Positions 17,832-25,338 of a stretch of DNA of 64,000 bases are shown here, in pieces (the first letter of the stretch is position 1; the number at the start of each line of letters is the position of its first letter). This DNA is from an uncultured Selenomonadaceae bacterium. GTDB taxonomy: Bacteria; Bacillota; Negativicutes; Selenomonadales; Selenomonadaceae. The stretch is taken from the NCBI GenBank assembly GCA_937902665.1, contig CALELM010000074.1:1-64000 (forward strand), in the 5' to 3' direction. The notes under the pieces were generated by a model that was not told the origin of the DNA, made no database searches, and saw only the letters and a list, made by a program, of their open reading frames with translations. The position numbers and the translations under genes were made by a program.

Positions 17832-18576
17832 ACATTTCATTGAACAACACATCCAAAAACAACACATAAAACGGAATCAACATCGAAAGCACTCCTATGC
17901 CTATCATCAGCTGCATAGGTATACCCACAACAAAAATATTCAGCTGGGGCATGGTTCTTGCCAGAATTCCCAGTCCCACATTCGTGAGCAATATGGCAAA
18001 TGTCACGGGCATAGCAATCTTCATGCCTGTCACAAAGATACCAACCGTAAAGTTCGCAATCAACGCTGTCAAGGAAAGATCCAGCTGAACTCCTGCAAGA
18101 GGAACTAACCGAAAGCTCTCCGCCAAGCCTGCAATCAGCATGTGATGACCATTCGTAACCAAAAAAACAATGATTGCCAAATTATAAAGAAAACTTCCGA
18201 TAAGCGGCATCTGCTGACCGGAAGTCGGATCCATAACGTTTACAATAGCAAATCCCACCTGCATATCCATGACCTTGCCTGCCATAGTAATAGCGGCAAA
18301 AGAAATATATGCGGTAAAACCAATCAACCATCCCACAAACAACTCAGACAGGACGGAAACACCATACATCAACACAGTTGCCGGTGATTCTACAGTTCCC
18401 ATCGCATCCACGACAGGAAAGAGCAGCACAGAAAAAACCGCCGCCGCCGCTGCACGAAACATAACCGGAATGTTCATGCTGCCGAAAAAAGGAGACAACA
18501 CAAAAAGACCGCTCACTCTCGTCACAAGCAGCAAAAACGCTGCCGCATGCGTCTGCATCAATGAAAACAAATCCAA
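17794..18576 (-). CDS. fliR: Flagellar export gate protein FliR
   Basis: 260 residues, six strongly hydrophobic segments, with family blocks LLLVTRVSGLFVLSPFFGS and AFAIVNVMDPTSGQQMP-like sequence (GFAIVNVMDPTSGQQ). It is part of the FliP5-Q4-R1 export channel. I start it at TTG 18576 (MDLFSLMQTHAAAF), because GAGGAG lies ten bases upstream, overlapping the fliQ stop. Its 3' end overlaps the presumed flhB start. Confidence 0.95.
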   Translation of the reverse strand: MDLFSLMQTHAAAFLLLVTRVSGLFVLSPFFGSMNIPVMFRAAAAAVFSVLLFPVVDAMGTVESPATVLMYGVSVLSELFVGWLIGFTAYISFAAITMAGKVMDMQVGFAIVNVMDPTSGQQMPLIGSFLYNLAIIVFLVTNGHHMLIAGLAESFRLVPLAGVQLDLSLTALIANFTVGIFVTGMKIAMPVTFAILLTNVGLGILARTMPQLNIFVVGIPMQLMIGIGVLSMLIPFYVLFLDVLFNEMYGNISAALQAMQ

Positions 18577-18590
18577 AAGAAGCCCTCTCC

Positions 18591-18860
18591 TCAACGAATA
18601 TACATTGGCAAATTCACAAAAACACCAGTAACATATCCAACCATGATCCTAAGCATCCATGGTCCAAAAATCAAAATCGCCACGAACACCGCAACGATTT
18701 TCGGTATAAATGCAAGTGTCTGTTCCTGAATTGATGTAGTTGCCTGAAACACGCTGACTGCCAAGCCAACAATAAGCCCCAATCCAAGCATTGGCGCCGC
18801 AACCAAAAGTACAATCATCAGAGCCTCTTGTGCCAACTGAATGACCACGTCTCCCGACAT
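18591..18860 (-). CDS. fliQ: Flagellar export gate protein FliQ
   Basis: 89 residues with two membrane hairpin helices (ALMIVLLVAAPMLGLGLIVG and the IPKIVAVFVAILIFGPWML region), typical length and pattern for FliQ, four copies of which pack around FliP/FliR. It lies 15 bases after fliP and its stop overlaps the fliR ribosome site. Confidence 0.95.
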   Translation of the reverse strand: MSGDVVIQLAQEALMIVLLVAAPMLGLGLIVGLAVSVFQATTSIQEQTLAFIPKIVAVFVAILIFGPWMLRIMVGYVTGVFVNLPMYIR

Positions 18861-18875
18861 TCTCTCACCCTCCAG

Positions 18876-19631
18876 CTACTTGAAGCTCGTAATCAACGAA
18901 CGTATCAGCAAATGCCAACCATCCACCATGACGAACAGCAAAATCTTGAAAGGGAGCGATATCATGACTGGCGGAAGCATCATCATGCCCATGGACATCA
19001 ACGTACTTGCCACAATCATGTCAATCACAATAAAGGGAATGTAAATCATAAACCCCAGTTGAAAACCAGTCTTAAGCTCACTGATAAGAAATGCCGGTAT
19101 CAGAGTAAACGTAGACACATCATCCTGCGACTCCGGTCTTGGTGCATCTGCCAAATTAACAAACAACGCCAAGTCGGATTCCCGTGTCTGCTTAAACATA
19201 AACTCACGCATCGGTTTTACGGTATTCTCAATTGCCTGCTCCTGCGTGATCTGCCCCGACAGGTATGGCTGAATCCCATTTTGATTTGCTTCGTTCCAAT
19301 ACGGTGCCATGATATAAAACGTCAGAAACAAGGACAACGCAATAACCACCTGATTCGGTGGTACATTTTGTGTGGACAGCGCATTCCGCAAGAACCCTAT
19401 GACAACAACGATTCGAACGAAGGAAGTCGTCATGATCAGGATAGAAGGAGCCAACGTCAAAATCGTCAGCAACGCCATAACCTGCAGCGTAACCGCAACA
19501 TCCTGAGGACCATTGGAAGATCCCACACTAATATTTACATCCGGAATCAAAGGCGCCGCCATCGCATGATTCGCCACAAGTACGAAAAAGGCCACGCATC
19601 CAAGCAAGAAAAACTTTTTCCGAGGGTTCAA
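18876..19631 (-). CDS. fliP: Flagellar export gate protein FliP
   Basis: 251 residues: a cleavable signal peptide (NPRKKFFLLGCVAFFVLV, then ANHAMAAP), followed by four membrane helices. Family motifs TTSFVRIVVVIGFLRNALS and MYIPFIVIDMIVASTLMSMG are present. It builds the core of the export pore. The 198 bases between its start and fliO hold no gene I can support. Confidence 0.97.
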   Translation of the reverse strand: MNPRKKFFLLGCVAFFVLVANHAMAAPLIPDVNISVGSSNGPQDVAVTLQVMALLTILTLAPSILIMTTSFVRIVVVIGFLRNALSTQNVPPNQVVIALSLFLTFYIMAPYWNEANQNGIQPYLSGQITQEQAIENTVKPMREFMFKQTRESDLALFVNLADAPRPESQDDVSTFTLIPAFLISELKTGFQLGFMIYIPFIVIDMIVASTLMSMGMMMLPPVMISLPFKILLFVMVDGWHLLIRSLITSFK

Positions 19632-19829
19632 CCGCCTACAACTCCTTAACCCTGTTATTTGAGAAACAACTTATGGAAGCCCCTATCCATCCTTGTGCAT
19701 CCATCCGGTCAATCCTTCCATCCTATCTCACAAAAATACGCAGAAAGGGCTTCTGCCTTCCCCGTCCTTTCATTACCTAACGGAAGATTTTCAATCTACC
19801 TGAACACATCAAAAATTTTAAAGGCTGCC

Positions 19830-20363
19830 TTATTTCCTAAACACTGGCGGTATCTTTTGGACAAAATCCGAAAGCATGCCAAACTGCTGGGAAAACATCC
19901 CCATATCTGCTGGATGTGCCAATGCCTGACGATGCACTCGTTCCATCTCCTCCTCATCCGTTATCTCAGAAAGCATCGTGATGTTATGTTCTGTCACTCC
20001 CAACAAGAACATCCTGCCTGCCAGCTCTACTATGCAAACTGACATCTTTGGGCCCAACGGAAGCGACTGCAAAAGCCGGCCACCCTCACCAGCTTGATTG
20101 CTGGCGAAACGCCCACCTAAAAAACGAGCTGCAAAATAAGCAAAAACCACGACAAACGCAAAAATTGCAAGAAGACTGATCAAATATGCCAAAGTCGACC
20201 ACCAGGAAACCGACGTAGGCTGTGGATCCGCATTTTCGTATCCAGAAAGATACCCTCCGGACGAGGCAGCCGCATTGGCTGCCCAGCCGGTCGTAGGATC
20301 AACGAGTGCCAGAACGATTCCAGCACCCGCAAGCAAAAAAATCCATTTCAATCTAAGCATCAA
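19830..20363 (-). CDS. fliO: Flagellar export accessory protein FliO
   Basis: 177 residues: signal peptide (IFLLAGAGIVLALVDP), a short periplasmic part, one membrane helix (about 60-80) and a conserved cytoplasmic SMAD-like region (LQSLPLGPKMSVCIVELAGR, about 110-130). FliO helps FliP ring assembly. It begins 3 bases after cheY and precedes fliP as usual. The C-terminal tail is longer than in many homologues. Confidence 0.9.
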   Translation of the reverse strand: MMLRLKWIFLLAGAGIVLALVDPTTGWAANAAASSGGYLSGYENADPQPTSVSWWSTLAYLISLLAIFAFVVVFAYFAARFLGGRFASNQAGEGGRLLQSLPLGPKMSVCIVELAGRMFLLGVTEHNITMLSEITDEEEMERVHRQALAHPADMGMFSQQFGMLSDFVQKIPPVFRK

Positions 20364-20366
20364 ATA

Positions 20367-20729
20367 TCAGCCAACCGCCTTGCGCACTGCTTCAAGAACA
20401 CGATCTGCTTGGAACGGCTTAACAATGAAGTCACGCGCACCTGCCTGGATTGCCTCAATGACCATTGCCTGCTGGCCCATAGCGCTGCACATCACAATCT
20501 TTGCATTCGGATCAACCTTCTTGATTTCTTTTACGGCACTGATACCATCCATCTCAGGCATCGTGATATCCATCGTAGTGAGATCCGGCTTGAGTTCCTG
20601 GTATTTCTCCAAAGCCTTCATACCATTTTCTGCTTCACCGACAACCTCGTAGCCATTCTTCGTAAGAATATCCTTTACCATCATTCTCATGAATGCCGCA
20701 TCATCGACGACCAAAACTCGTACTGCCAT
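20367..20729 (-). CDS. cheY: Chemotaxis response regulator CheY
   Basis: 120 residues, a stand-alone receiver: acid pair in VLVVDDAAFMR, phospho-acceptor Asp in LTTMDITMPEMDG, Thr/Ser switch in MCSAMGQQ and Lys in FIVKPF. Phosphorylated by CheA, it binds the switch; in the FliY/CheC lineage CheY-P promotes smooth swimming. It sits between fliY and fliO as in Bacillus. The 121 bases upstream may hold an internal promoter. Confidence 0.97.
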   Translation of the reverse strand: MAVRVLVVDDAAFMRMMVKDILTKNGYEVVGEAENGMKALEKYQELKPDLTTMDITMPEMDGISAVKEIKKVDPNAKIVMCSAMGQQAMVIEAIQAGARDFIVKPFQADRVLEAVRKAVG

Positions 20730-20755
20730 GTTTCATCTCTCCTCGTCTTTAATAA

Positions 20756-20785
20756 ATATTAGTGACATCATCTATTTGTTGCCAA
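20756..20785 (-). promoter_or_regulatory. Possible internal promoter before cheY
   Basis: On the minus strand TTGGCA (20780-20785), 18 bases, TAATAT (20756-20761), about 25 bases before the cheY ATG, in the only sizeable gap of this part of the cluster. The match is fair, not strong. Confidence 0.3.
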
Positions 20786-20850
20786 ATATTATGATATATC
20801 CCTTCCGCAAGAGCTTAACGCCCGCTTCATTTCATCTCCTGGTGAACAGA

Positions 20851-22131
20851 CTATTGAAGCTTGGCTGCTCTCTCAGCAGGACTAGCTATATCCGTGATTC
20901 GTACGCCAAAGTTTTCGTCGATTACCACGACCTCCCCTTTGGCAAGGAACTTCCCGTTTACCTGAATATCCACCGGCTCGCCTGCCAGCTTATCCAGTTC
21001 AACGATAGACCCATTATTTAGATCCAAAATCTCTTTGATAGATTTCTTCGTGCTTCCCAGTTCCACCGTTACCTGCAACGGAACATCCAAAATCAAGCCA
21101 ATATTAGCATCATTGACCTGAACCGGTTCCATGTTCAGCGGTGTAAACTGCGCAGGCTGAACTGGAACATTCGTCGCCACATGCGGCTGCATTGGCATCC
21201 CGTAACCACCCATTGGCTGCTGCATCATCGGCTGCTGCATCATCGGCTGCTGCATCATCGGCTGCTGCATCATCGGTGCAGCCATCTGCGGAGCTGCCTG
21301 CTGCGCTGGTGGCGGAGCAACAGGCTGTTGCGCTGGCATTGGAGCAGCCTGAACCTGCGGTGCTGGTGCAGGTGCCGGAGCAGGCTCTGGCTCTTCCTCT
21401 GCACCGCCCCCCATAATAGCTTCTACCATATCTTTTGCAACATTGACAGGAAGAATCTGCATGATTTCACTGTCAATCAGCCCATCTACCTCCATACGGA
21501 AGGAGGTTCGCACTATCGTCTCATTCTGACCGATAATCTCCGTAATCTTGTCCTCATTGCCAAGATCGATGAGATTTACGCGAGGCGGCGAAATATCTAT
21601 CTTTCGATTAAACATGCTCGAAAGCGAAGTTGCCACACTTCCCATCATCTGGTTCATGGCTTCGCCAACGGCACTCATATGAATCTCATTGAGATTCTTG
21701 TCTGGATTGGTACCATCTCCCCCCATCATGAGGTCTGCAATGATAGCCGCATCCTGTGCCTGAATTGCCAGCACATTATTTCCATCAATACCTATCGTAT
21801 AGCCTACTTCAACGACAAGATATGGCATTGGATAATGCTCTTTGATGATGCTCATCGTCGCAACCGAAACGGTTGGTGTCGTAATCGACACTTTACGGTT
21901 CAACAGCACGGAAAGCGTCGTAGCTGCACTTCCCATGGAGATGTTTCCTATCTCGCCAAGAGCATCCTTTTCCATGTCACTAAGCACATCATCGAACTGA
22001 GATGAACTACTGCCTGCATCACCGATTCCCGCATCGGTTCCTGCATCTCCCGCTGGGGCATCCCCGCCCGGTGCCAACCCACCATTCAGCAGGGCATCAA
22101 TCTCCTCCTGCGAGATCATATCGTCACTCAT
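20851..22131 (-). CDS. fliY: Flagellar switch protein/CheY-P phosphatase FliY
   Basis: 426 residues. N-terminal CheY-binding motif (ISQEEIDALLNGG), a CheC-like phosphatase part with two helices (LGEIGNISMGSAATTLS and VGEAMNQMMGSVATSLS), a Pro/Gln/Met linker with four tandem QQPMM-type repeats, and a C-terminal FliN domain (LDVPLQVTVELGSTKKSIKE). It is a C-ring component and the motor-bound CheY-P phosphatase. ATG at 22131 overlaps the fliM stop by 8 bases and has AAGGAG upstream. Confidence 0.96.
   Translation of the reverse strand: MSDDMISQEEIDALLNGGLAPGGDAPAGDAGTDAGIGDAGSSSSQFDDVLSDMEKDALGEIGNISMGSAATTLSVLLNRKVSITTPTVSVATMSIIKEHYPMPYLVVEVGYTIGIDGNNVLAIQAQDAAIIADLMMGGDGTNPDKNLNEIHMSAVGEAMNQMMGSVATSLSSMFNRKIDISPPRVNLIDLGNEDKITEIIGQNETIVRTSFRMEVDGLIDSEIMQILPVNVAKDMVEAIMGGGAEEEPEPAPAPAPAPQVQAAPMPAQQPVAPPPAQQAAPQMAAPMMQQPMMQQPMMQQPMMQQPMGGYGMPMQPHVATNVPVQPAQFTPLNMEPVQVNDANIGLILDVPLQVTVELGSTKKSIKEILDLNNGSIVELDKLAGEPVDIQVNGKFLAKGEVVVIDENFGVRITDIASPAERAAKLQ
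21215..21274 (-). repeat. Four perfect 15-bp tandem repeats inside fliY
   Basis: The unit GGCTGCTGCATCATC occurs four times without change. Being in frame (five codons each, encoding the Met-Met-Gln-Gln-Pro linker), loss or gain of a unit only changes linker length. Perfect identity suggests recent slippage. Confidence 0.95.
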
Positions 22132-23128
22132 CAGTATCTTCATCTCCTTCGTTAATTATTCCTGTAATCTGTACTGCCATTTTCTTGTTCGATGTACCGG
22201 GACGGCAATAATACTTTAGCCTACTGCCTACGCGGCATTTCATGAGATCCTTCACTTTGGTATCCAGCTGCAGTACATCCCCAAAGCCTAAAGTCAGGAA
22301 TTCTCGAATCGAAATATTGATTCTCCCCATCTCAACTACAAACGAAACCTTGCTCCGCTCCAGCTTTTTCTGCAGGATCTCCACCTGACGCGGATTATCC
22401 GTCTTTGCTGCAGAGGAAGCCACCCAAAAAGTAGTGGTCAGCTTCGGCATAATCGGCTCCAGAACCAAGTACGGAATGCAAATATTCATCATGCCTTCCA
22501 CATCCCCCACCTTCATCTGGATTGTCACTATGACGACCATATCGCTTGGCGGAACAATCTGCGTGAATTGCGGATTAGACTCCGTCGCCTCCAAGGTCGG
22601 GAAAAACTCGACAACATTAGACCATGCTTCCTTCAAGTGCGACATTGCAGTGTCAATAAACCTTCGCATAACTGCATTTTCAATATCGGTCAGCACACGG
22701 GACTTCAATATGCTCTTACCTTCACCGCCAAGTACCCTGTCAATGAAAGCAAAGGCAATTTCCGTATTGACCTCCAAAATAATATTCCCCTTGAGCGGAG
22801 GCACTGCCAGCACACTGATCACGCTTGGATTCGCCATGGACTGGACAAATTCCTGATAAGTAAGCTGCTCCACGGAAGCAACCTCCACGCTTACCATCGT
22901 CCTCAAATGCGTTGACAGATATGTATTCAAAAGTCGGGCAAAGCTCTCATGGAGCATATTCAAGGTACGTATCTGATCCTTGGAAAACTTGTCCGGACGC
23001 TTAAAATCATAAGTCTTAACCTTTTTTTGAGTTTCTTCTGCTTTTACTTCTTCTGCGGAAACAGTTCCCTCTGAGAGTGCGGAAAGCAATTTATCTATCT
23101 CGGATTGAGATAAGACGTCTTCTGCCAA
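22124..23128 (-). CDS. fliM: Flagellar motor switch protein FliM
   Basis: 334 residues with the N-terminal CheY-binding segment (LSQSEIDKLLSALSEG), the CheC-like middle domain (without phosphatase residues) and the C-terminal SpoA/FliN-like domain (INISIREFLTLGFGDVLQL). FliM forms the C-ring with FliG and FliY. It overlaps fliY by 8 bases and starts 38 bases after fliL. Confidence 0.97.
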   Translation of the reverse strand: MAEDVLSQSEIDKLLSALSEGTVSAEEVKAEETQKKVKTYDFKRPDKFSKDQIRTLNMLHESFARLLNTYLSTHLRTMVSVEVASVEQLTYQEFVQSMANPSVISVLAVPPLKGNIILEVNTEIAFAFIDRVLGGEGKSILKSRVLTDIENAVMRRFIDTAMSHLKEAWSNVVEFFPTLEATESNPQFTQIVPPSDMVVIVTIQMKVGDVEGMMNICIPYLVLEPIMPKLTTTFWVASSAAKTDNPRQVEILQKKLERSKVSFVVEMGRINISIREFLTLGFGDVLQLDTKVKDLMKCRVGSRLKYYCRPGTSNKKMAVQITGIINEGDEDTDE

Positions 23129-23166
23129 CCTTCGCCCTCCTTTCCTTTCACCTGTCTAAAATGGCA

Positions 23167-23679
23167 CTACTGCAACAAGAAACTTGTGATGTATACGCCA
23201 TAGACAGAACCTTCGCCTAGCTCCTCGTTCACCTGCTCCTTGATTTTCTTCTTCAAGTCATCTTGGCGCTCCGCATCAAACTCTTCCAGCTTGGAAGACC
23301 GCAAGGTCTGCAAAACAAGATCCATGATTTTAGTTTCTGCTTCCGGAAGCAATTTCCCTTCCGCAACATTTTCCTCTCTCGCAGGATTCATCTCAAGGAT
23401 AATCGATGTCTTGAGGAACTTGCTGGCTTTTGCCCCACCAACATTGACAAGGATTCCCTCCTTCGGATCGCCAAGTTTCACAAAGACACCTGGATCATGA
23501 TGCTTGCTCACCCCTGGGTCAGCAGCGGCAGTGTCTGCCATGAGCTTTGTCGTAACGAAAAAAGAGATACCGCCTGCCAAGGCCAAGCCAACAACAACAA
23601 GCACAATAATCAGTACGATTGGTGACTTCTTCTTTTTTTCTTCCGGCGCAGCTTCTGTTTCTTTTTCTTCCTCTGCCAT
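23167..23679 (-). CDS. fliL: Flagellar basal-body protein FliL
   Basis: 170 residues: a charged cytoplasmic N-terminus, one membrane helix (SPIVLIIVLVVVGLALAGG, about 21-40), and a periplasmic stomatin-like domain (LGDPKEGILVNVGGAKASKF, then LVLQTLRSSKLEEFD). It surrounds stators and supports torque. ATG at 23679 is chosen because GGAGGT is six bases upstream. It is the first gene after the promoter/palindrome copy B, so it likely starts an internal transcript. Confidence 0.92.
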   Translation of the reverse strand: MAEEEKETEAAPEEKKKKSPIVLIIVLVVVGLALAGGISFFVTTKLMADTAAADPGVSKHHDPGVFVKLGDPKEGILVNVGGAKASKFLKTSIILEMNPAREENVAEGKLLPEAETKIMDLVLQTLRSSKLEEFDAERQDDLKKKIKEQVNEELGEGSVYGVYITSFLLQ

Positions 23680-23728
23680 TGCTTCAACCTCCACATATAC
23701 GATGTTTCTATTTATGCTTAACGTTTAC

Positions 23729-23768
23729 ATTATAACGCAGTTGTTCCGGAAAATGCAATGCATTTTCC
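23729..23768 (-). repeat. Promoter-linked palindrome, copy B (before fliL)
   Basis: On the minus strand TTGCAT (23753-23758), 18 bases, TATAAT (23729-23734). A perfect 21-base inverted repeat, GGAAAATGCA-A-TGCATTTTCC (23748-23768), covers the -35. It lies 50 bases before fliL inside the fla cluster. The hexamers plus extra conserved spacer bases are shared with copies A, C and D. Confidence 0.8.
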
Positions 23769-23857
23769 TTATAATTCGCACACCAAAGGAGCAGGAGGAC
23801 AGCTCCAACTCGTCTTCCTTCCCAAAAGTCCGTCCTTTTTCGCAGAATCCTGTATTG

Positions 23858-24058
23858 TCAAAACTGTTTCAATGCCCTGCGGTACTTCATGACACGGCGC
23901 ACAACCTCATCCATTGGCTCGTCCACAATAATCTTCTTTCCGTTGGTCAGAGTAATCACCGTATCCGGAGTTTCCTCTATGGTTTCAATTATCTCCGCAT
24001 TCAGCACGAATTCTCCTTTTTTTTGTGCCTCGGAATTGAATTTTGTCAACTTAATCAA
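23858..24058 (-). CDS. flbD: FlbD-like flagellar protein
   Basis: 66 residues from the TTG at 24058 (AGGGGTG seven bases upstream), giving the family start MIKLTKFN. The conserved stretches EFVLNAEIIETIEETPDTVI and TLTNGKKIIVDEPMDEVV define the short FlbD/YlzI family found between flgE and fliL in Firmicutes and spirochaetes. Its role is not well known. Here flgE is missing from its upstream side. Confidence 0.88.
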   Translation of the reverse strand: MIKLTKFNSEAQKKGEFVLNAEIIETIEETPDTVITLTNGKKIIVDEPMDEVVRRVMKYRRALKQF

Positions 24059-24168
24059 TGAAAACACCCCTGTTCTTTCTTCGTAAATGCTCTTTTGCCA
24101 TTGGTTGCCAAACCTTTTACCCTTATCATTATTTCTTCATCTGTATGAGATTTTCCTTCTTTTTCTAA

Positions 24169-24211
24169 AAAAAAACAAAAAATCGGGAGGAAAAACCTAT
24201 GCTCTCCTCCC
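24169..24211 (-). terminator. Terminator inside the fla cluster, upstream of flbD
   Basis: Stem GGGAGGA (24205-24211 on the minus strand, partner 24185-24191), followed on the minus strand by ATTTTTTG and a further nine T residues. It would end transcripts coming from flgB through the TIGR02530 gene, before flbD and fliL. Confidence 0.8.
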
Positions 24212-24217
24212 AAATAC

Positions 24218-24331
24218 TCATATAAAATACTGTCGATATGCCGCAACAAAGCATTTAGCAGCATTCTTCTGCCCAAAAGCATCCAATGTCCGACCGAAAC
24301 CTGCGGCGGGCTTGCCTCCTTCATTCCGCAA
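24218..24331 (-). CDS. Possible 37-aa small protein gene at the flgE position
   Basis: A TTG-initiated frame of 37 residues (includes GFGRTLDAFGQKNAAKCF) ends seven bases before a strong terminator. GAGGG sits nine bases before the TTG. The tight stop-to-terminator spacing favours a real gene, but it is short, the start codon is weak and I recognise no family. An overlapping 93-codon frame runs through the terminator and is less likely. The whole 24059-24356 interval is otherwise without a gene. Confidence 0.25.
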   Translation of the reverse strand: MRNEGGKPAAGFGRTLDAFGQKNAAKCFVAAYRQYFI

Positions 24332-24356
24332 ACCAAAGCACCCTCAAAGGTCCTGC

Positions 24357-24746
24357 TTACAAAATCGCCGCACTGTCAATGTTCGTAAAAATATTTTCTT
24401 TTGCACTGTTGCCATCCATGGCGGTAATCACCTTGCGATTGGCTACGCTGACAACCAAGGCAATATCGTTCATATAGACAAGCGACTCCCTCGCCCCTTT
24501 TGCGCTGAGCTGCGAAACAGCAGAATCCAATCGGTTCAAGTCCTGCTCCGTAAAAACCAAATTTCTTTCTCTTAATCTCTGGATCGCATGACCTGAAAAG
24601 CTGACTCGCTGCTTTGTCTGCACCTGCTCCAAAAGCTCTGCAAAGGTTGCCCTGCCTTCTGCCCTTGCCGGCAAGCTGCCGTTCCTCGCATGATTATCAA
24701 CGGAAATCCATGGCTGAGAAGGAAACAGTATCCTGCTGTCTGCCAT
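24357..24746 (-). CDS. TIGR02530 family flagellar operon protein
   Basis: 129 residues; the C-terminal half has the family pattern: VSFSGHAIQRLRERNLVFTE, then LSAKGARESLVYMND and IALVVSVANRKVITAMDG. ATG at 24746 is preferred, with GGAGG nine bases upstream. The family is fixed between flgD and flgE in Firmicutes. Function unknown, presumably in hook assembly. It starts 56 bases after flgD; flgE does not follow it here. Confidence 0.85.
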   Translation of the reverse strand: MADSRILFPSQPWISVDNHARNGSLPARAEGRATFAELLEQVQTKQRVSFSGHAIQRLRERNLVFTEQDLNRLDSAVSQLSAKGARESLVYMNDIALVVSVANRKVITAMDGNSAKENIFTNIDSAAIL

Positions 24747-24802
24747 CTGCACCATCCTCCAAAACGAAAACTACCCCTGCGAAACGATTCCATTCATTCC
24801 TG

Positions 24803-25318
24803 TTATGAATTGCCTTGACCAATCCTCACAATGTCACTAATTGCAACCTTGGAAAAGTTCTTGCCGTCCACCGTTGCTATAATCGATGGGCTTCCATCTG
24901 AAATGCTTACCCCTGTGACATAGCCCTCGCGCGCAACATCCTGCGCCGTAGAGTTGCCCTCTGCATCCACAGATACTGTACCTTCCAACCATTGGATTTG
25001 CTGTCCTATCATGTTATTCAGCTGACCTACCAAGAGTGTCGTATTCATGTTGTCTGCCAAGGCCCCAACCTTTTCCATAGCAGTCGCAACGTTCGTCATC
25101 TGCTCCAAGGCCGAGAACTGCGCCAGCTGCGCAACATATTCACTATTGTCCTGCGGATCCAACGGATCTTGGTATTCCATCTGCTTTACCATCAAGGAAA
25201 GAAATGCATCTTTGTCCAAAGCTGAGGACGTCTCTCTTTTTGCCGACTGCTGCTTCTGATATTCTTCCAAGGATATGGTCGAACCATTAGCAGTAACGGT
25301 ATTCAATATATTTGACAT
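24803..25318 (-). CDS. flgD: Flagellar hook cap/assembly protein FlgD
   Basis: 171 residues. The N-terminal export and capping block is clear: KDAFLSLMVKQMEYQDPLDP, then DNSEYVAQLAQFSALEQM. The C-terminal part is a short beta domain. FlgD caps the growing hook and is shed. It lies 20 bases after fliK. Confidence 0.95.
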   Translation of the reverse strand: MSNILNTVTANGSTISLEEYQKQQSAKRETSSALDKDAFLSLMVKQMEYQDPLDPQDNSEYVAQLAQFSALEQMTNVATAMEKVGALADNMNTTLLVGQLNNMIGQQIQWLEGTVSVDAEGNSTAQDVAREGYVTGVSISDGSPSIIATVDGKNFSKVAISDIVRIGQGNS

Positions 25319-25338
25319 TCTGCTGCCTTCTTTCTGTC

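Noticed and set aside
21215..21274. CRISPR-like array
   Set aside because: Direct repeats with no spacers, inside a coding linker. No cas genes and no other arrays are present in the window.
24055..24336. 93-codon minus-strand frame between flbD and the TIGR02530 gene
   Set aside because: It reads through the terminator hairpin and T-runs and shows no FlgE or other family features.
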